A stretch of 64,000 nt of DNA from Undaria pinnatifida (GCA_012845835.1 JABAKD010000028.1:11685241-11749240); one strand, 5' to 3'. Shown: positions 45,075 through 57,392, numbered from the stretch's first letter. Translations and numbers: made by a program. Notes: generated from the sequence alone by a model not told the origin.

Positions 45075-48000
45075 AAGAAGGGCAGCGACGACCCCGTCCC
45101 CCGTCCGACACCCTCGGTGCGCGGCTACAACTGGAGGCTTTACCATTGGGCACTGGCGAATGATGGACGCGGGGACTGCTGGCTTCTATCGCTATTGCAG
45201 GCGTACTTGATCGTGGAAGGCGTCCCCCCCTCCCACGCTCAGAAGGCGCTTACGAAGATCGGCAAGAGCACCGCGGAAGTTGAGAAGCTGGTGGAGATCG
45301 CTTCGTTGTTTCGATTGGTGACGGTTGAGGCTTTCCAGCACGACCCGTCCGCCGAGCTTCGAATGGGCTTTGAACGACCGCAGGAGGCGATCACGCATGA
45401 AGAGGTCAGGGCGGTGGCTTTGTCAATGAACAGGGACGTCCGCAACGAGATCGACTGGGTAAACACCATCCTCTTTCCGGGCGGGCTTGGCGACAACCTC
45501 GCCATACAACTCCTCGTCACCAAGGTCCTGCACATCCCCAACTTTGCTCTCGTCAAGCATGTCGTCGACGGGAAGGACCGGGTTCTACGGACCACCGATA
45601 TCAACTCCTCCTCCCCACTGGACGGGAAAAACATGGTTCTGTACAACCACGGCCACTACGAGGCCATCGCTCCCGGACAAGTGAGTGCTTTTTGATCAGA
45701 GTGTGATTCTTTTTGAAGTCGTCCGGGTGCTGCTTAGAATGGTTTAGAATTTTTCAGAATTTCTTCTCCCCCGCTCAACGCGCTGTTGCCCTAGGACCCA
45801 AAAACGTAACAAGATACCAAAACGTCTTTGGAACAATTTATCCTGTTTTTACAGGAGGGGGACGATCCTGGGATCGTAGGCGTCGACGACCTCGGGTGGG
45901 TGGTAGATCAGCTCATCGACCTCGGCCGTATTTCCCTGGATGAGATTCGGAGGGGCGCCGAGAGTGTTGAGGAGCCGGGCGAGGAGCCGGGTGAAGAGCC
46001 CGTGGAGGAGCCCGTGGAGGAGCCCGTGGAGGAGCCCGTAGAGGAGCCCGTAGAGGAGCCCGGCGCGGAGCCCGTAGAGGAGCCCGACAAGGAGCCCGTG
46101 GAGGAGCCCGTAGAGGAGCCCGTAGAGGAGCCCGACGAGGAGCCCTCTATTACAGCCATGGCAGGCGATGGCCTGCAGGGGATGCGCCGTGGAGACCTGG
46201 CCGATTTGGAACATCCGAACCCATTCGGACCGCTGTTTCCCGCGGAGGGGGAGGGGGGTGTTGAGCAAGTATTTCCCATTTCTGTTGCGGAGGATTATGC
46301 GGCGGTGGAGACCGAAGTTTTCTTGGGTGGCACTGTCTGGAGGAAGTGGACAAGGCCGCGGAAGGAAAACGACGTTTTCCTGGCCAGAACAGTCTGGAAG
46401 AAGTGGACACGAGTAGTGGCTGAGCCAGGGGAGCGGATCGTTCGGGAAAACATCACCAAGCCTCGCAGCTGGCGGAGGACCGGATGTCGCCGGTCAAGGC
46501 ACAAGAACAGGCGCCTTCGGGAGAAACGGCGTCGCCGGGCTCTGCGCCACAAGAGGCGGTGCAGGCGTGGACGCGGTGTCAACGGTCGCCGCCGACGCGT
46601 GTTGTTTAGAGGAGGGGCTAATGCCGAGACGGGTGCCGAGGCGGGTGCCGGTCCAAGTATCCTGCAAGAATGTGGAAGGGGGAAAAGAAACAGGAGGCCG
46701 ACAAGTAAGGAACTGCCTGAAGGCATAGCGCATACCAATGCAGCCAAAACAAACAACGCTGCCATCGCGGCTGCCATCCACGCGATGAATGGGTACGACG
46801 GTGGCGACCAGTATAAAATAGGAAGGCGACGGGCGAAGGAGTTCGAAGAGAGGGAGAGAGAAGCGGCAGCCGTGAAGCTGGTTCGTGAAAAGTTGGCACA
46901 CCTTCCGAATCAGCGTCGGCCTGTCACGACGAGGGATCTGCGGTCCGTGGTAGACGAGCGGATGTGCGGGGAGTGCGACCAACACTTCGATGAGGATGGA
47001 GACATGGTGGCTTGCGACAATTGCGACGGTCGGTGGCACCGAGATTGCTTGGAATCAGCGCCAGACGACGACATAGAGGAAACGGTGAGGCTTCCGGGTT
47101 TATTAAGTAGTTTGTCGGCCTCGATTGTCCCGTACTTGTTTCCGAGGCAGCGCACTCACATTGTTTTACACCCTATCTTTTGCTCGTCTCTTTTTGGCAT
47201 GATTAGTGGTGCTGCTCCGGTTGTCAGAGCACCGGTGTTGCTCCGGAAGGCGAGGGTGGCGGTGGGGATCAGGGGGGTGGTGGAGACACGGATGGCGGAG
47301 ACACGGGTGACGGGAAGGGTGGCTTCAGCAATGGTGACGGTGGTGATGCAGTCGCGCGCAAAGCTAGGACGAGAGCCAGCAGGTCGTGGCACACGGAGCT
47401 CGTCCAAACTGTCGATGATGATGATAAGGACCGCGTGACCGAGAACCTTCGGAGCGCAAAGGAGGGTGCAGAAAAGAACAAAGCCTGTCGGTCTCACGTG
47501 GAAAAGAGGAATCTTACTCTGAGGGTTGTGGTGAAGGCGGTGCGAGCAATGGTGGGTGGCGAAGCTATCGATGGAAAAACTTTGCGAATGTTCGAGAAGG
47601 ACGATCACCGACTCTACGGGATTGCGGTGAGGGATTTGAAGTATCGTGACGATGGGACAACGGTCGATGGCACTCTGGTCAATCTGGACGGGAAAACGTG
47701 GATGGTGACCGGCGTAGGCAGAGATCCCGATGGATACAAAGTGTTCGACCTTCGCGCCGTCGACAAGAGTCGTCCCAAGCAAAAGGGGTGTGTTAAACAC
47801 GACGTGACCATATTCCAAATTCTGGAGCACGCCGAAAAAGACCAGGGAGTCGTCGAGCAAGAGGACGAGCGTAAACGGGTGAATCTGGTCATCTGCATCA
47901 TATTGGTCATGGCCTACGTCCACGTCTACAGATTCATCCGGAAAGACCCCAAGACCAAGAAAAAGAGGAGCGACGTCGAGTTGAGCGAGGACGACAGGGC

Positions 48001-50884
48001 TGAAGTGCTCGGCATACGCAAGTTTGCGTGGGACAAAATCAGTTGCGCCAAGGCCGTGGACGCCATCAACGCGCACGAGCTTGCGCTTCTCGCTTCGGAC
48101 AAAGACCTGCAGCAGAAACTTGGGGGGGAAAATTCTCTCTTCGGGTTTCTGGAGTTGGATAGATTCGCGGCCGCCGGCGCGACAGGCTTGATGGAGAAGC
48201 CATTGGAGTTCGCGGAAGAGTACATCCCAATGGTGGAACACTACATCAGGGGGGCGCAGTATGCGTATCGGCTGGGCCGAGTCGTGTGCATGCAGTCTTG
48301 CTTGGCTCCATTGTCAGCGGGTGGTGACTACACCGAGCTTCCGCCTGGGGTAACACTTAAGCAAGAGGAGATGGCCACCATCCCGGTTATCTGCACTCGC
48401 GAGGAAGCTAAAGAGAAGGGGTACGGTTTGGCCACGAGGGCGCTCTTGGCGAGGGCGCGGGACTCGGAGCAAATATGCAAATGGTACGAACATGTCCCTT
48501 TGTATAGGTTGATGCTATTCAGCCGGACCGGGGAGGACATGATGCCGACTTCGGAGAACACGAGCATGTGAGGGCGAGGGTGTCTGGTATTTTGTCCACC
48601 AAGCTTCGAAGCTCAGTTTCCCGTAGTTTTTGTCATCAGCCCCTGATCGTGCGCAGAAGAAGATACAGCAGTAGTATGTTCATTGTTGTCCTCATTTTCC
48701 GCTTTTGCCCGTCGCTCTACCGTTCTCTAAACTACAGGGTCAGCCCCACGAGAAAACACATTGTCGCATTCAAGATAACGTCGTTCTTCAGCTCATCTAA
48801 AGTTATGGACAAAGAGGTCATGGAAGCACTGTATGAAGGGTACGAGCCAGTAGCAATAGAGAAGAAGAAACACGCAACACTCTGGGAAAACAGGCGGCAG
48901 AGGATGGGGTTTGGCCCGAAGAAAAAAAATGGGCGTGTGGGCGAGCCGGGGAGCAAACAGGCCAATGAACTGATCCTATTCATGCGTAAAATGTTGAACA
49001 AGAACGGGCTGGATCCAATCATGGACAAGTTGGACCAGGAGGATGTGAATGTGTGCTACCGGGTGCTAGAAGCGGACGAGGACTGTATTGGGGATCGTGA
49101 GGACGAGGCACATCTGTACCCCTTGGCTGAACAAGGCAACATTGATAGTGTCGCGAGGAAGCTGGAGAAGATCACCCTGAAGCAGTGGACCACGTTTACC
49201 TGTGCCCTGGCCATGTTGGACGCAACGTCGGCACCGTGCCTGCGTCCGCAAGACATGCTGGGCTGCAGAGCGCGAGACTTCCACATCCTGAACGGCATAC
49301 TCCGGGCCATCTTGCCAACCGATTGCAAGAATGGAGATGAGCTGGGACGAAGCGTCCACGGGCTTGTGGTGAATCACTCAAAACATTCAAAGTGTAAAGG
49401 TGAGGGAAGAGAAGCACTTAATTTCGGAATTTCGGATAGGTTGCGTTGCTTGAATAACGGGCGTGTGATTGGAACTACCACCTGTGTGGATGCCCACCAT
49501 TAACCGCGAGAACTGTACTGTGCTCCTTTTGCTGTGATATGTGTCGACAACAGGGCCGTATGCGGTCATGCTTGTGGTGGGCCGCCGATTGGTGCGAGGG
49601 CTTCTCAAGACCAAGCTTGGCGAGGCGATCGCGGAGCTGAGGAAATCGGGTGCATCGGATGAAAGAATTGCCGTCGAGGAAAACATGTATGAAGTCGAGT
49701 TGGGTGAAAATATCGGTCCCATCACTGAATTTGGTAAGACCTATAATCGTACACAGCTGTATCATCTTTTTAGGTATGTGGGGAAGTATTTCCTTGGCTT
49801 GCCAGCGTTCAGTCCCAATATTTTGCGGTCTATGCACGTCACCGCCGTCCTGATAAAAGCAATCGAGCAGGGGAAGAAGTACGATGATTCGGAAAAAAAA
49901 GATATTTTCGCCCTTGCGAGACATGGCCAGTTTTATCGCGAAAAAACGTACAATATGGTGAAGGCAGACTTGCAAACGGCCAGAGGCAAAACGTTTATGG
50001 GTCAAAACCATGGCTTGTCGGGAACTATTGGGGAAGATGGCGATGATGATTTCTCTGAAGCAACTGGTCATATTGAAAACTGTCGGAGTTTCTTGAAGTT
50101 ATTCGAGTGGGAGGGGACGAAGGCCTTCAGCACGACGCAGAGGGAACAGGCAGGCACATCGCTTCCCCCATTTCTGCAAATGCTTTTTGGACCACAGGGT
50201 CTGGTAGGATTCATGCAACAGCTGTGTGTACTGATGAGGGGGGCAACGGATCCGGATCCGATTGATGTAGACAAGCATCCGGCATATCTGGCCAACAAAG
50301 AACGCCTGAGAGATTTGGATATAGAAATTGAGCGGGAAGAAATACAGGAAAGAATCAGAGAGAGGGAGCGGAGGCTAGCGGAGTTGAAACGTTTAAATTC
50401 GACGGAGGCGGTCACAGGCCAAAAGCGCCCGGCCACATCGTCTGCGGGTGCAGCCAGGGTCGCGACAAAGAGAGAGAGGCTAAAGAGGAGTACGGATGGA
50501 TTCGATGCAGACAAGTTGGAAATTTTGAGGGCGATGCACAAACGTTATATTGAAGAGGTGGAGAAGAAGTGTATTTTGCCTGACCTGGGAAAGCTCTCAA
50601 AGAAGATGAAGAGCAAGCTTGTTGACGAGGATCCGCAGAAAGTGTTGAAGGGAAAGCTCACGCGGGGCAAACCAAGTATTCTCTGTGTACCCGAGGTCGG
50701 GGAGTTTCTCAGGGGCTGTGATGAAGGGCTGTGGTGTAGATTTGTCGAGGCCTTTGGGGGAACGGGGCAAAACATTACTACCTTGCTTCGTAGGGTGGAA
50801 AAGAACAAAGAGTTGCCAGGTTTTGTGTGGAAGGATGCAGTCCTCAGCAAGTGTGGAGAGGAAGAGTGCCTGTATTGTGACTAG
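45075..50884 (+). CDS. OTU-like protease / PHD finger / tyrosine recombinase fusion, five exons
   Basis: Exons 45075-45680, 45855-47084, 47207-48567, 48738-49399 and 49554-50884 join through GT-AG introns in phases 0, 0, 2 and 1 without a stop, giving 5,190 nt or 1,729 residues plus stop. A 5' exon probably lies upstream, since exon 1 begins at an acceptor-like GGCAG and has no ATG. Domains: OTU-like protease (about 15-200; Cys35 in GRGDCWLLSLL, His194 in GHYEAI), Glu-Pro repeats (about 240-300), a basic tract (about 406-450), PHD finger (573-618), an unknown region (about 620-1080), tyrosine recombinase (about 1090-1425) and a helical C-terminus. Tyrosine recombinases of this kind move Cryptons. 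OTU domains occur in some large DNA transposons. This combination is new to me. No terminal repeats were found, as expected for Cryptons. Confidence 0.7.
45105..45680 (+). other. OTU-like cysteine protease domain (exon 1)
   Basis: Begins YNWRLYHWALANDGRGDCWL and ends MVLYNHGHYEAIAPGQ. The Cys sits at the start of a helix after a Gly/Asp turn, and the His lies in a strand followed by an aromatic residue, about 160 residues later. This is the usual spacing and local pattern of OTU peptidases (DGxCxxxxL ... HY/HW). Overall similarity is low, so the fold should be checked by structure prediction. Confidence 0.5.
46965..47224 (+). other. PHD finger split by an intron
   Basis: Exon 2 gives CGECDQHF then CDNC then HRDC. 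Exon 3 opens with WCCSGC. The C4-H-C3 pattern, with its Trp two residues before the last Cys pair, is complete only when the intron at 47085-47206 is removed. This strongly supports that splice. PHD fingers read histone H3 tails. Confidence 0.85.
48784..50010 (+). other. Tyrosine recombinase domain (exons 4-5)
   Basis: LRPQDMLGCRARDF carries the first catalytic Arg (1235). HSKHSKCK supplies the beta-hairpin Lys across the intron. SPNILRSMHVT has the second Arg (1378). RHGQFYREKTY has His1410 exactly nine residues before Tyr1419, the H-x8-Y spacing of the phage-integrase family. The first half of the HxxR box reads N rather than H. Confidence 0.75.
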
Positions 50885-53800
50885 ATGCACTTCGAAGTAG
50901 CGTGGTATGTGTTTAGGTTGCCTTTTCTCGGTGTTGGGTAGTGGTGGAAATGCGCCCGTGTCTTCTTCTACTTACTAGTCTAGGTAGGTTTGCACGAAGT
51001 AATTCGAGGAAAAAATAAAAATGAAGAATGTTGAAACTGGTTTTATCGAGGGTCAAATTTTACCGCTCGCGGAAAGCGAGGAAAACACTCACAACAAAAT
51101 CTGCACTACTGTGAGAGACAACGGCTGGCCCCGCAAGCGAGCGCGCTTCGGATACTACTGCTGTGCATCTAAAACGCCTTTAAAAAGAGTGAAGGAGAGC
51201 GAGCGTGGTCAGGGATGCACTCTATCGTCGCCTCGGTGCTACCCTGCAGAAAAATCTAGACACCAAAACAACCCCACACAATGCCAATCTCCACCAGAGT
51301 CTGCGCCATCTGACTAGCATAATTCCCTGTGGCTCAACATTTAAGGTAAATCACAAAAAGCCTATGATCTTCTTGAACACGTCATCCCGAAGTCAAAGGT
51401 TGAAGTTTCTGTTCGGAAAACAACATGCGGCGCGTTTTCACCGATGCTTGTAGCTAGTTGCTTGTTGCTTGGCCCAGCCCAGAGAAGGGACCCGTTGACC
51501 CGTGAGCCAGAGGATCGCCAGGATCCAGCAGCAGCAGCTTGTCGCCTGTCTCCCGTGAGCCAGGACCGCCAGAATCCAGCGGCAGCAGCCTGTCGTCTGT
51601 CATCTGTCGAGGGAAGGAAGGTGGGTGTGTGCCTCTCTGAGTTTGAGCGAAGGTCCTTGTAGCCGCCCAGGCAGCCCCGCGACCCGCGCATTTGAGAGAA
51701 CACAATAGTTGATACGCGAGGAGGCTGGTTCTCATCTCCCCTCAAGAGAGGGATTTCCTTCCTATGGTGTGCAGCTACCTTCTATAACTGTTCATTACTT
51801 TTTTGTGGCGTATTTGGAGAGCACCCCACTTGCTCGCGTCAGCGCCCGTGTCGAAGAATATGTATGACGGTGAATATCAGCCACTGCTGTAAGAACCACC
51901 TTGTTCCATCTCCCCGCGACATATCAGCTAATGTGAGAAGCAACAACAATATCAGGGAAGCCGTGAGCGGGAAAACAGGGAGATCGAAGGAGGCCAGAGG
52001 GAGTGAGGGAGGGAGTGAGGGGATCAGTATCATGGTGAGACCCTTTCGTGTGTCCCGGAACTTCCAAGCCCGCGGGGTTCGGGGCCACCGGGAGAAGTCG
52101 AGAAGTCAAATATCCTCCCAGCAGGGGTACTTCCAAATGATCGTTTTTTAGCGTTTCTGCATACTGGATTTAGACTGATCCGAAGACCCAGGGCGTTTTA
52201 AGGCCGTGGACCCTTGATGATGAACCACCGGACGTCCCCAGCGTGTTTTCGGGCGGCGGCACGGCCGCGGTGCGTGCCGAGCTTTGTTCTCTCTTCTTTT
52301 TATGACAGCCCCGGGGTGTTCGACTGACGGGCTATTATTCCTCCACAGTTTTCCCCATTCGAAAACGATGCTATCCACGGCGAAAACGCGCGGTTCATGC
52401 GGCCCCCGATGCAAGAATCTATTGACCTCTTTAAAAGCACCCGAAGGCGGTTTCTTCCTAGCAACATGAATCGCCTGCGACGAATAGTTCTCATCTTCAG
52501 ACCTAAGAATATGTGAAACACCTCTTCCTTGAATACAGCACTTCGTGAGCGTATAAAAAAGGGTATATGTATTTTTTTTTCGTCGCCTCTGCATCCATTG
52601 TTCGTCGCCTTTTGGGACTACCAGTGGGATCTTGGAATAAAAAAATATGATCAAATGGACACCCGTATTTCTGCGGACCCAGGCTATTCGGGACATCGGG
52701 GCGATACCCCTGCAATCGAAAGTTCAACGAATCGAGTCGTACAGCAGCAGCAGAGAGAGTTGATAACGCTATGCTTCGTCTCCACAAGGCCTGTTGATGC
52801 TGCCGCCGCCGTCACACATGCTGCGCTGTTGTTGTTGCATTTGCGATTTGGATTTAGGAAGAATGTGTTGCTCCCTCTCTTTCGTCGGCACACACGTAAC
52901 TGCCATACGGAACACACAGCAGTAGTACTGCTGCTGCTGCTGTCGCCAGCAACACACACCCCAAACTTATCTCTGATTCCACCTATCTACACCAACCATC
53001 AACAGCCGTGTCGATGTGGTTGATGGTGCTGTTGCCGTTGGTTACTTCTGAACTGACTGGGCTCCGGAGAGAGGCGGAACGCCTTCCAAGCCTCTGGGAG
53101 AAGTAGAGAAGTACGTTATGCTCGTAGAAGGCTTCACGAGGCAAATTGTGATCATTTCTTGTGATCAAAATAACATACTGGTTTTAGACTGATCAGACGG
53201 CACCGGAGCACCCGACCAGGTCGACAAAAAATTCGCGCGAGAGTTGGCCGCGGTTTTTCTTGGCCGAGGAGCCTCTCTAGTGTACCAACGGACGTCCCCA
53301 GCCTGTTTCCGGGCGGCGACACGGCCGCGGCACGTGGTTGAGTTGGTGCTCTACTTCTCTCTTACAGAAGTCTTTTTTTCGAACAGAGAAGCTGTTCTTT
53401 TGTGTTTCTTCACGACAGTCTCGAGGCTGTTCGGAATATGGGATGTGAAGAGCCCAGTCCCAGAGGGGTTAAAGGCCTTGTAGATTTCGTCGTGAGTTGA
53501 GTAGGTCATGTTTGAAATAGCTTTACAGAAACATTTAAGTTTCCAAGTTGCTTGAATTGATGACAATGGATAATTTGGGCCAGTAGAGGCATAGATGAAG
53601 CTGGGGCAATGGAAATGTCTATACGGATGCCCCATGCTTCTATTCCGAATTGCCATCAAAACCCAATGTTAGTTGTAGGTATGTAATGCAAACACAGGGG
53701 GCGTCGCACTCCTCGTATCCGCTGCCAACGTCCATTCCCAGTGACACGTCTGGGTTCCACTGCCCACTTGCCGGAAATTTTTGGCCATTTGGTGAGGCAG

Positions 53801-53904
53801 TCAGATTTGGTAGTAAAAAAGGCATGGTGGGCAAAATTGATTACAAATTAAATTGACGGCAGCGATCCCCACCATACTCAACCTTCTCGCCCTTCCGCAC
53901 GCAG
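50885..53904. other. Intergenic with dispersed repeats and gene scraps
   Basis: An ATG-started frame at 51021-51317 (98 codons) has no recognised domain. A 54-base near-repeat lies at about 51502 and 51556 (GTGAGCCAG..ATCCAGCNGCAGCAG). A pair of related blocks, about 52165-52330 and 53180-53440, shares TTAGACTGATC, GGACGTCCCCAGC and CGGGCGGCG.CACGGCCGCGG. A minus-strand frame at 53351-53659 is protein-like but unknown. Confidence 0.4.
51354..51400 (-). pseudogene. Orphan 3' tail of an ankyrin-repeat gene
   Basis: Minus strand encodes DDVFKKIIGF. It is nearly identical to the last codons of the gene at 55835-56656, whose tail reads DEVFKKIIGFL. The rest of the gene is absent. Confidence 0.6.
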
Positions 53905-55140
53905 GTGGTTAACAGAGATGCTCTGTCGGGAATTGAAGGCAAGGTCATAGATGTAATTGCAGATGGTATTACTTCTTCGGAGTGGGGAAAGTTCTTGCGG
54001 AGACCGCTGGAAAACGCCGCCAGGTCTGGTGACGAGGAATTCGCCGGCAAGCTTTGTGAGGCGGGCGCCGATTACGGCAATGCGTTTGATTACGCCGCCG
54101 ACGGGAAGCAGCTAGGTGTCATCCGCGTCTTAGCCGAGCACCTTTCAAAGAGCAAACCCGTGTCCTATGCCGACGTTACTACCGAAGCAACGTCAGACAC
54201 GGGATGTGTCAACGTATCCCCCCTGGTCCTCGCCAACAACAGTGCGCTCAAACTCGCACTCGTTTGCGCCGCCAGGGAGGAGGACACCACCACCGTCGAC
54301 TACCTTCTTGCCGCGGGCGCCGGAGTAGATGCTGGGGACGCGGTCCACGCGATCTTATGCTCTGGCACTTCCACCAGCAGGGTGATTTTAGGCAAGATCC
54401 TCGGTGATGGGCTCGGGTGCACTGCGGTTGGTGCTCCCGACCGCGACGGGAAGCTGCCTCTACACGCGAATATTGGGGTTGAAGTTGCGGATATACTGTT
54501 TGACAATGGGGCCCCTGTGGACGGTAGGGTAGGGGGGGGAAGAACGCCCATGTACGAGCACATCGTTAAAGGGAGGTTTGGTGTGGTGGAGAGGCTCTTG
54601 GTGTGGGACGCGGACGTCAACATCAAGTGCACCCAAAACAGAACACCGGTTTTCGCAGCTGCGTCAGCTTCATACAGGGAGGGTGGGATACAGATGCTGG
54701 AGAAGATCGTCAACAGCGGGGGATGCTTACATGTCAAAGATTCATGCGGGGCTACACCCCTGCACTACGCCACAAGTGGCGCGGCCGTCGGGTATATCGT
54801 CTCGGCAGGTGTAGACGTGAATGCCATGGAAAACCGTTCTCAAAACACGGGGGGTGGTACGGCACTGCACAAGGCGTCAAGGAACCTGTGGGTTGAGAGT
54901 GTAAAAACACTGCTGGAGAAGGAGGCAGATGAGACCATTCGGGACCACGACGGAAAAACGCCGCTCGAAGTTGTGGGGGAAATTGTGAAGGTCAATGCAC
55001 CGGCTAAGCGTGTCAGAACTGAGCGTATCAAAGTCTTGCTGAAGAATAAGCAGAAGCGTGCACAGAAACGGGCCAGGCCCAATCCCGGATGTTGTTGTGG
55101 AATCAATCCGCCTTGCGCCGGCGCATCGGCAGGGCACTAG
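53905..55140 (+). CDS. Ankyrin-repeat protein A
   Basis: A 411-codon open frame begins right after an acceptor-like CACGCAG, so a first exon upstream is likely. Ankyrin helices are recognisable at LENAARSGDEEFAGKLCEAGAD, TPMYEHIVKGRFGVVERLL, ATPLHYATSGAAVGYIVSAGVDVN and TALHKASRNLWVESVKTLL. The tail is Lys/Arg-rich. The frame ends at TAG 55138. An alternative frame beyond it gives a Gly-rich AGVLGAGVGVGSGVVG segment, so a frameshift or a missed intron near 55100 is possible. Ankyrin repeats mediate protein binding. The partner is unknown. Confidence 0.75.
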   Translation: MVNRDALSGIEGKVIDVIADGITSSEWGKFLRRPLENAARSGDEEFAGKLCEAGADYGNAFDYAADGKQLGVIRVLAEHLSKSKPVSYADVTTEATSDTGCVNVSPLVLANNSALKLALVCAAREEDTTTVDYLLAAGAGVDAGDAVHAILCSGTSTSRVILGKILGDGLGCTAVGAPDRDGKLPLHANIGVEVADILFDNGAPVDGRVGGGRTPMYEHIVKGRFGVVERLLVWDADVNIKCTQNRTPVFAAASASYREGGIQMLEKIVNSGGCLHVKDSCGATPLHYATSGAAVGYIVSAGVDVNAMENRSQNTGGGTALHKASRNLWVESVKTLLEKEADETIRDHDGKTPLEVVGEIVKVNAPAKRVRTERIKVLLKNKQKRAQKRARPNPGCCCGINPPCAGASAGH

Positions 55141-55834
55141 CTGGCGTTCTTGGCGCGGGGGTCGGAGTTGGCTCTGGGGTTGTGGGAAGGGCGCGCGGCA
55201 CCATCCAACCACGGAAAGAATGAATGGGCGCGGATGAGATTCGTTGTAAAAGGAGTGGGCGTGTGATTGATACTATCAGGATGATCGTTTCATTTGACGG
55301 GTGAGTGAGACATTAAGCTACACGATATTCACGTTTCGAGTGCGAACTTAGACCTGTTTTTGAGCCGAAGGAATGTTTTTAATTTGATGGCGTCAACAAG
55401 CGTGCCAGGCAAGCCCGCCGGGATGACTGATTGAGCGTTTCCCAAGATGGTTGTTGTGCGAAACTGAATAACCCTCGCTTCTCCAACCGCGACGAAAAAA
55501 AACAGACTACTCCCCATCAACCTCTGAAAACATTAAAGCGTCTTCGACCTCGACGAAAGTCTTGACTGGACGCCCCCCCCCCCTGTCATCATGGTTGTTT
55601 CGGTGAGAATCCGTCAAGAAATCAGTCAGCAAATCCACACGATACCGCTCGTGCTCTTACACTCATCGTACAGCTTGCCGCAAAAGAGCCATCGTGGTTG
55701 GTCCGAAAAATTCCTTTGTTCGTGCAGAACGACAATTCGTGCACAACCCGATAGCTCTATTGTACTCACACTCTTCTACTAGCGGACCTGCAACACACGA
55801 ACGTTTGCCAACCTCACCGACTTTCTCGAACAAA
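55141..55834. other. Spacer between ankyrin genes
   Basis: No supported gene. There is a C10 run at 55572-55583. The 3' flank of the minus-strand ankyrin gene lies at its right edge. Confidence 0.4.
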
Positions 55835-56656
55835 TTACAAAAAGCCAATGATCTTTTTGAACACCTCATCCGGCGCGCCGGACAAGAGAAACTCTTTTCC
55901 TTCCTCTCCCAAACACTTCTGGGCCAGCCGACTGGATCGGCGAAGCTTTTCCGGCCGAGCTCCCGCGCCTCCGCCGTCACCACCAGCTACCCCCGCGTTA
56001 CGGCGCTTGCGAAGAATGGCGATCCACCCACAGTGACGACGATCCGAACCCCGCTCCCGCCGACGGTCCGAAGCCTGCTGCAGAAGAAGCCGGATGCCCC
56101 TATGGGGCCCGTCGAGGAGGTCTACGGCAGTCCGGCCCCCCGGCGTACACGCTCTTTCATCCGCCCCTGCTTGCAGCAGCAGCTCCACCGCCTCCTCTAT
56201 CCCCATCCTCGCAGCATGGTGGAGATGCGTTTCCCCCTCCGGCGAGCGGTGGTTGACGTCAGCACCCAAGTCCAACATGTCCTGGAACGACATGAAACTC
56301 GAGCCACCAACGGCCAACGCGCCTGTCATCGCCTTGTCTATCCTGTCTTGGGCATTCTGACACATAGCGAGCTGACCCAGAAGATTGTTTTCAGTCTCGC
56401 GAAAATTAGCCATCATTCGACGACAGGTGTTCCCAAGGCGGTTATAACTGACACACTCCGCTTGCATAGCCTGCACGATGTGGAGCTGTCGCGGAGAGGT
56501 CATCCGGCTCGCATGTGCGGATATTTGATCCGCGTATAGATGCAGAGCCTGACAGCCGTCGAAACACGTCTGTCTCATCTGCTGTATGGTGGACAGGGCA
56601 GTCTGGACGCCTGTAAGCTGATATCTCGAAGGAACCACCTTAGGGAGAGTGTCCAT
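55835..56656 (-). CDS. Ankyrin-repeat protein B with VFKKIIGFL tail
   Basis: Complete 273-codon frame from ATG 56656 to the stop at 55835. The N-terminal half is helical (MDTLPKVVPSRYQL..., with Gln/Met-rich helices). It is followed by about two ankyrin repeats (LDLGADVNHRSPEGETHLHHAA, VELLLQAGADERACTPGGRTAVDLL), an Arg-rich tract and the terminal motif SGAPDEVFKKIIGFL. The motif resembles a minimal F-box-like helix and recurs in relaxed form at the end of the gene at 60149 and in the orphan tail at 51354. It may recruit a common partner; that is inference. Confidence 0.8.
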   Translation of the reverse strand: MDTLPKVVPSRYQLTGVQTALSTIQQMRQTCFDGCQALHLYADQISAHASRMTSPRQLHIVQAMQAECVSYNRLGNTCRRMMANFRETENNLLGQLAMCQNAQDRIDKAMTGALAVGGSSFMSFQDMLDLGADVNHRSPEGETHLHHAARMGIEEAVELLLQAGADERACTPGGRTAVDLLDGPHRGIRLLLQQASDRRRERGSDRRHCGWIAILRKRRNAGVAGGDGGGAGARPEKLRRSSRLAQKCLGEEGKEFLLSGAPDEVFKKIIGFL

Positions 56657-57392
56657 CGTGCCCCGTGGGGGTGGGCAATTTTGGGGAACGCAGATTTTTA
56701 ATTTTTACATGTGTGGCGGATCTCTGCTGTGGAAGCAAAGCGAGAGCTGACGGTTCACAGGGACCAACATAGGTAGAGCCTTTATTGTGCCATGGCTCCG
56801 AACGTGCAACTACATGGCGACAACGAAACAGCAAGCAGGCCCGCTGCTGTGGAAGCGAGGCGAGAGAGCGAGCACGTGCGAGATTAAAAATGCACATACA
56901 CACACCTTCCTTTCCCCGAGAACCACGGAGCTCCAAGCCCAAAGATCGGTAGGGCTAGCTACCGGATGCTGGCTGTCGCTGCTCGTGGGGATCTTTTTCG
57001 AAGTGTGTGAGAGAAGAGAAAGCGCGCTGTGCTGTACCGGCCAAAAAGGCAAAGCGGGGGGGGGGTTCGTGACTGATGCGAGCATACCCATCGTGCGGCT
57101 CAACTGTCCAACATTCACGTCGCGAGCGCAGGGGGCGCCATCACGCCACGGGAAGCTAGCGCCGGAAGCGGCAGTTGCAGCGGCAGCTGCAGCGGAAGAG
57201 GCAGCGGCAGCGGCGGCAATAGCAGCTGCGTCAACGCGGGGCGTTCATGGAGCTTTGTGATGTCAACGTGCACTATGATCGGAAATCTTTAGATCTAGAA
57301 TTCTGCTTGCCGAGAATTCGCGAATACACGCCGATCTTCAAAACTTAAACGCAGCTCCCCCATCATCACCACAATTCAACCCAACACTCCAA
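56657..57392. other. Spacer with Ala-coding GCA repeat
   Basis: GCGGCAGCT-type repeat at 57160-57230. Two imperfect copies of a GCTGTGGAAGC.AGCGAGAG segment occur at about 56727 and 56843. No supported gene. Confidence 0.4.

Noticed and set aside
49731-49770. Small GT-AG intron inside the recombinase exon
   Set aside because: Removing it shifts the frame and destroys the SPNILR...H-x8-Y motifs.
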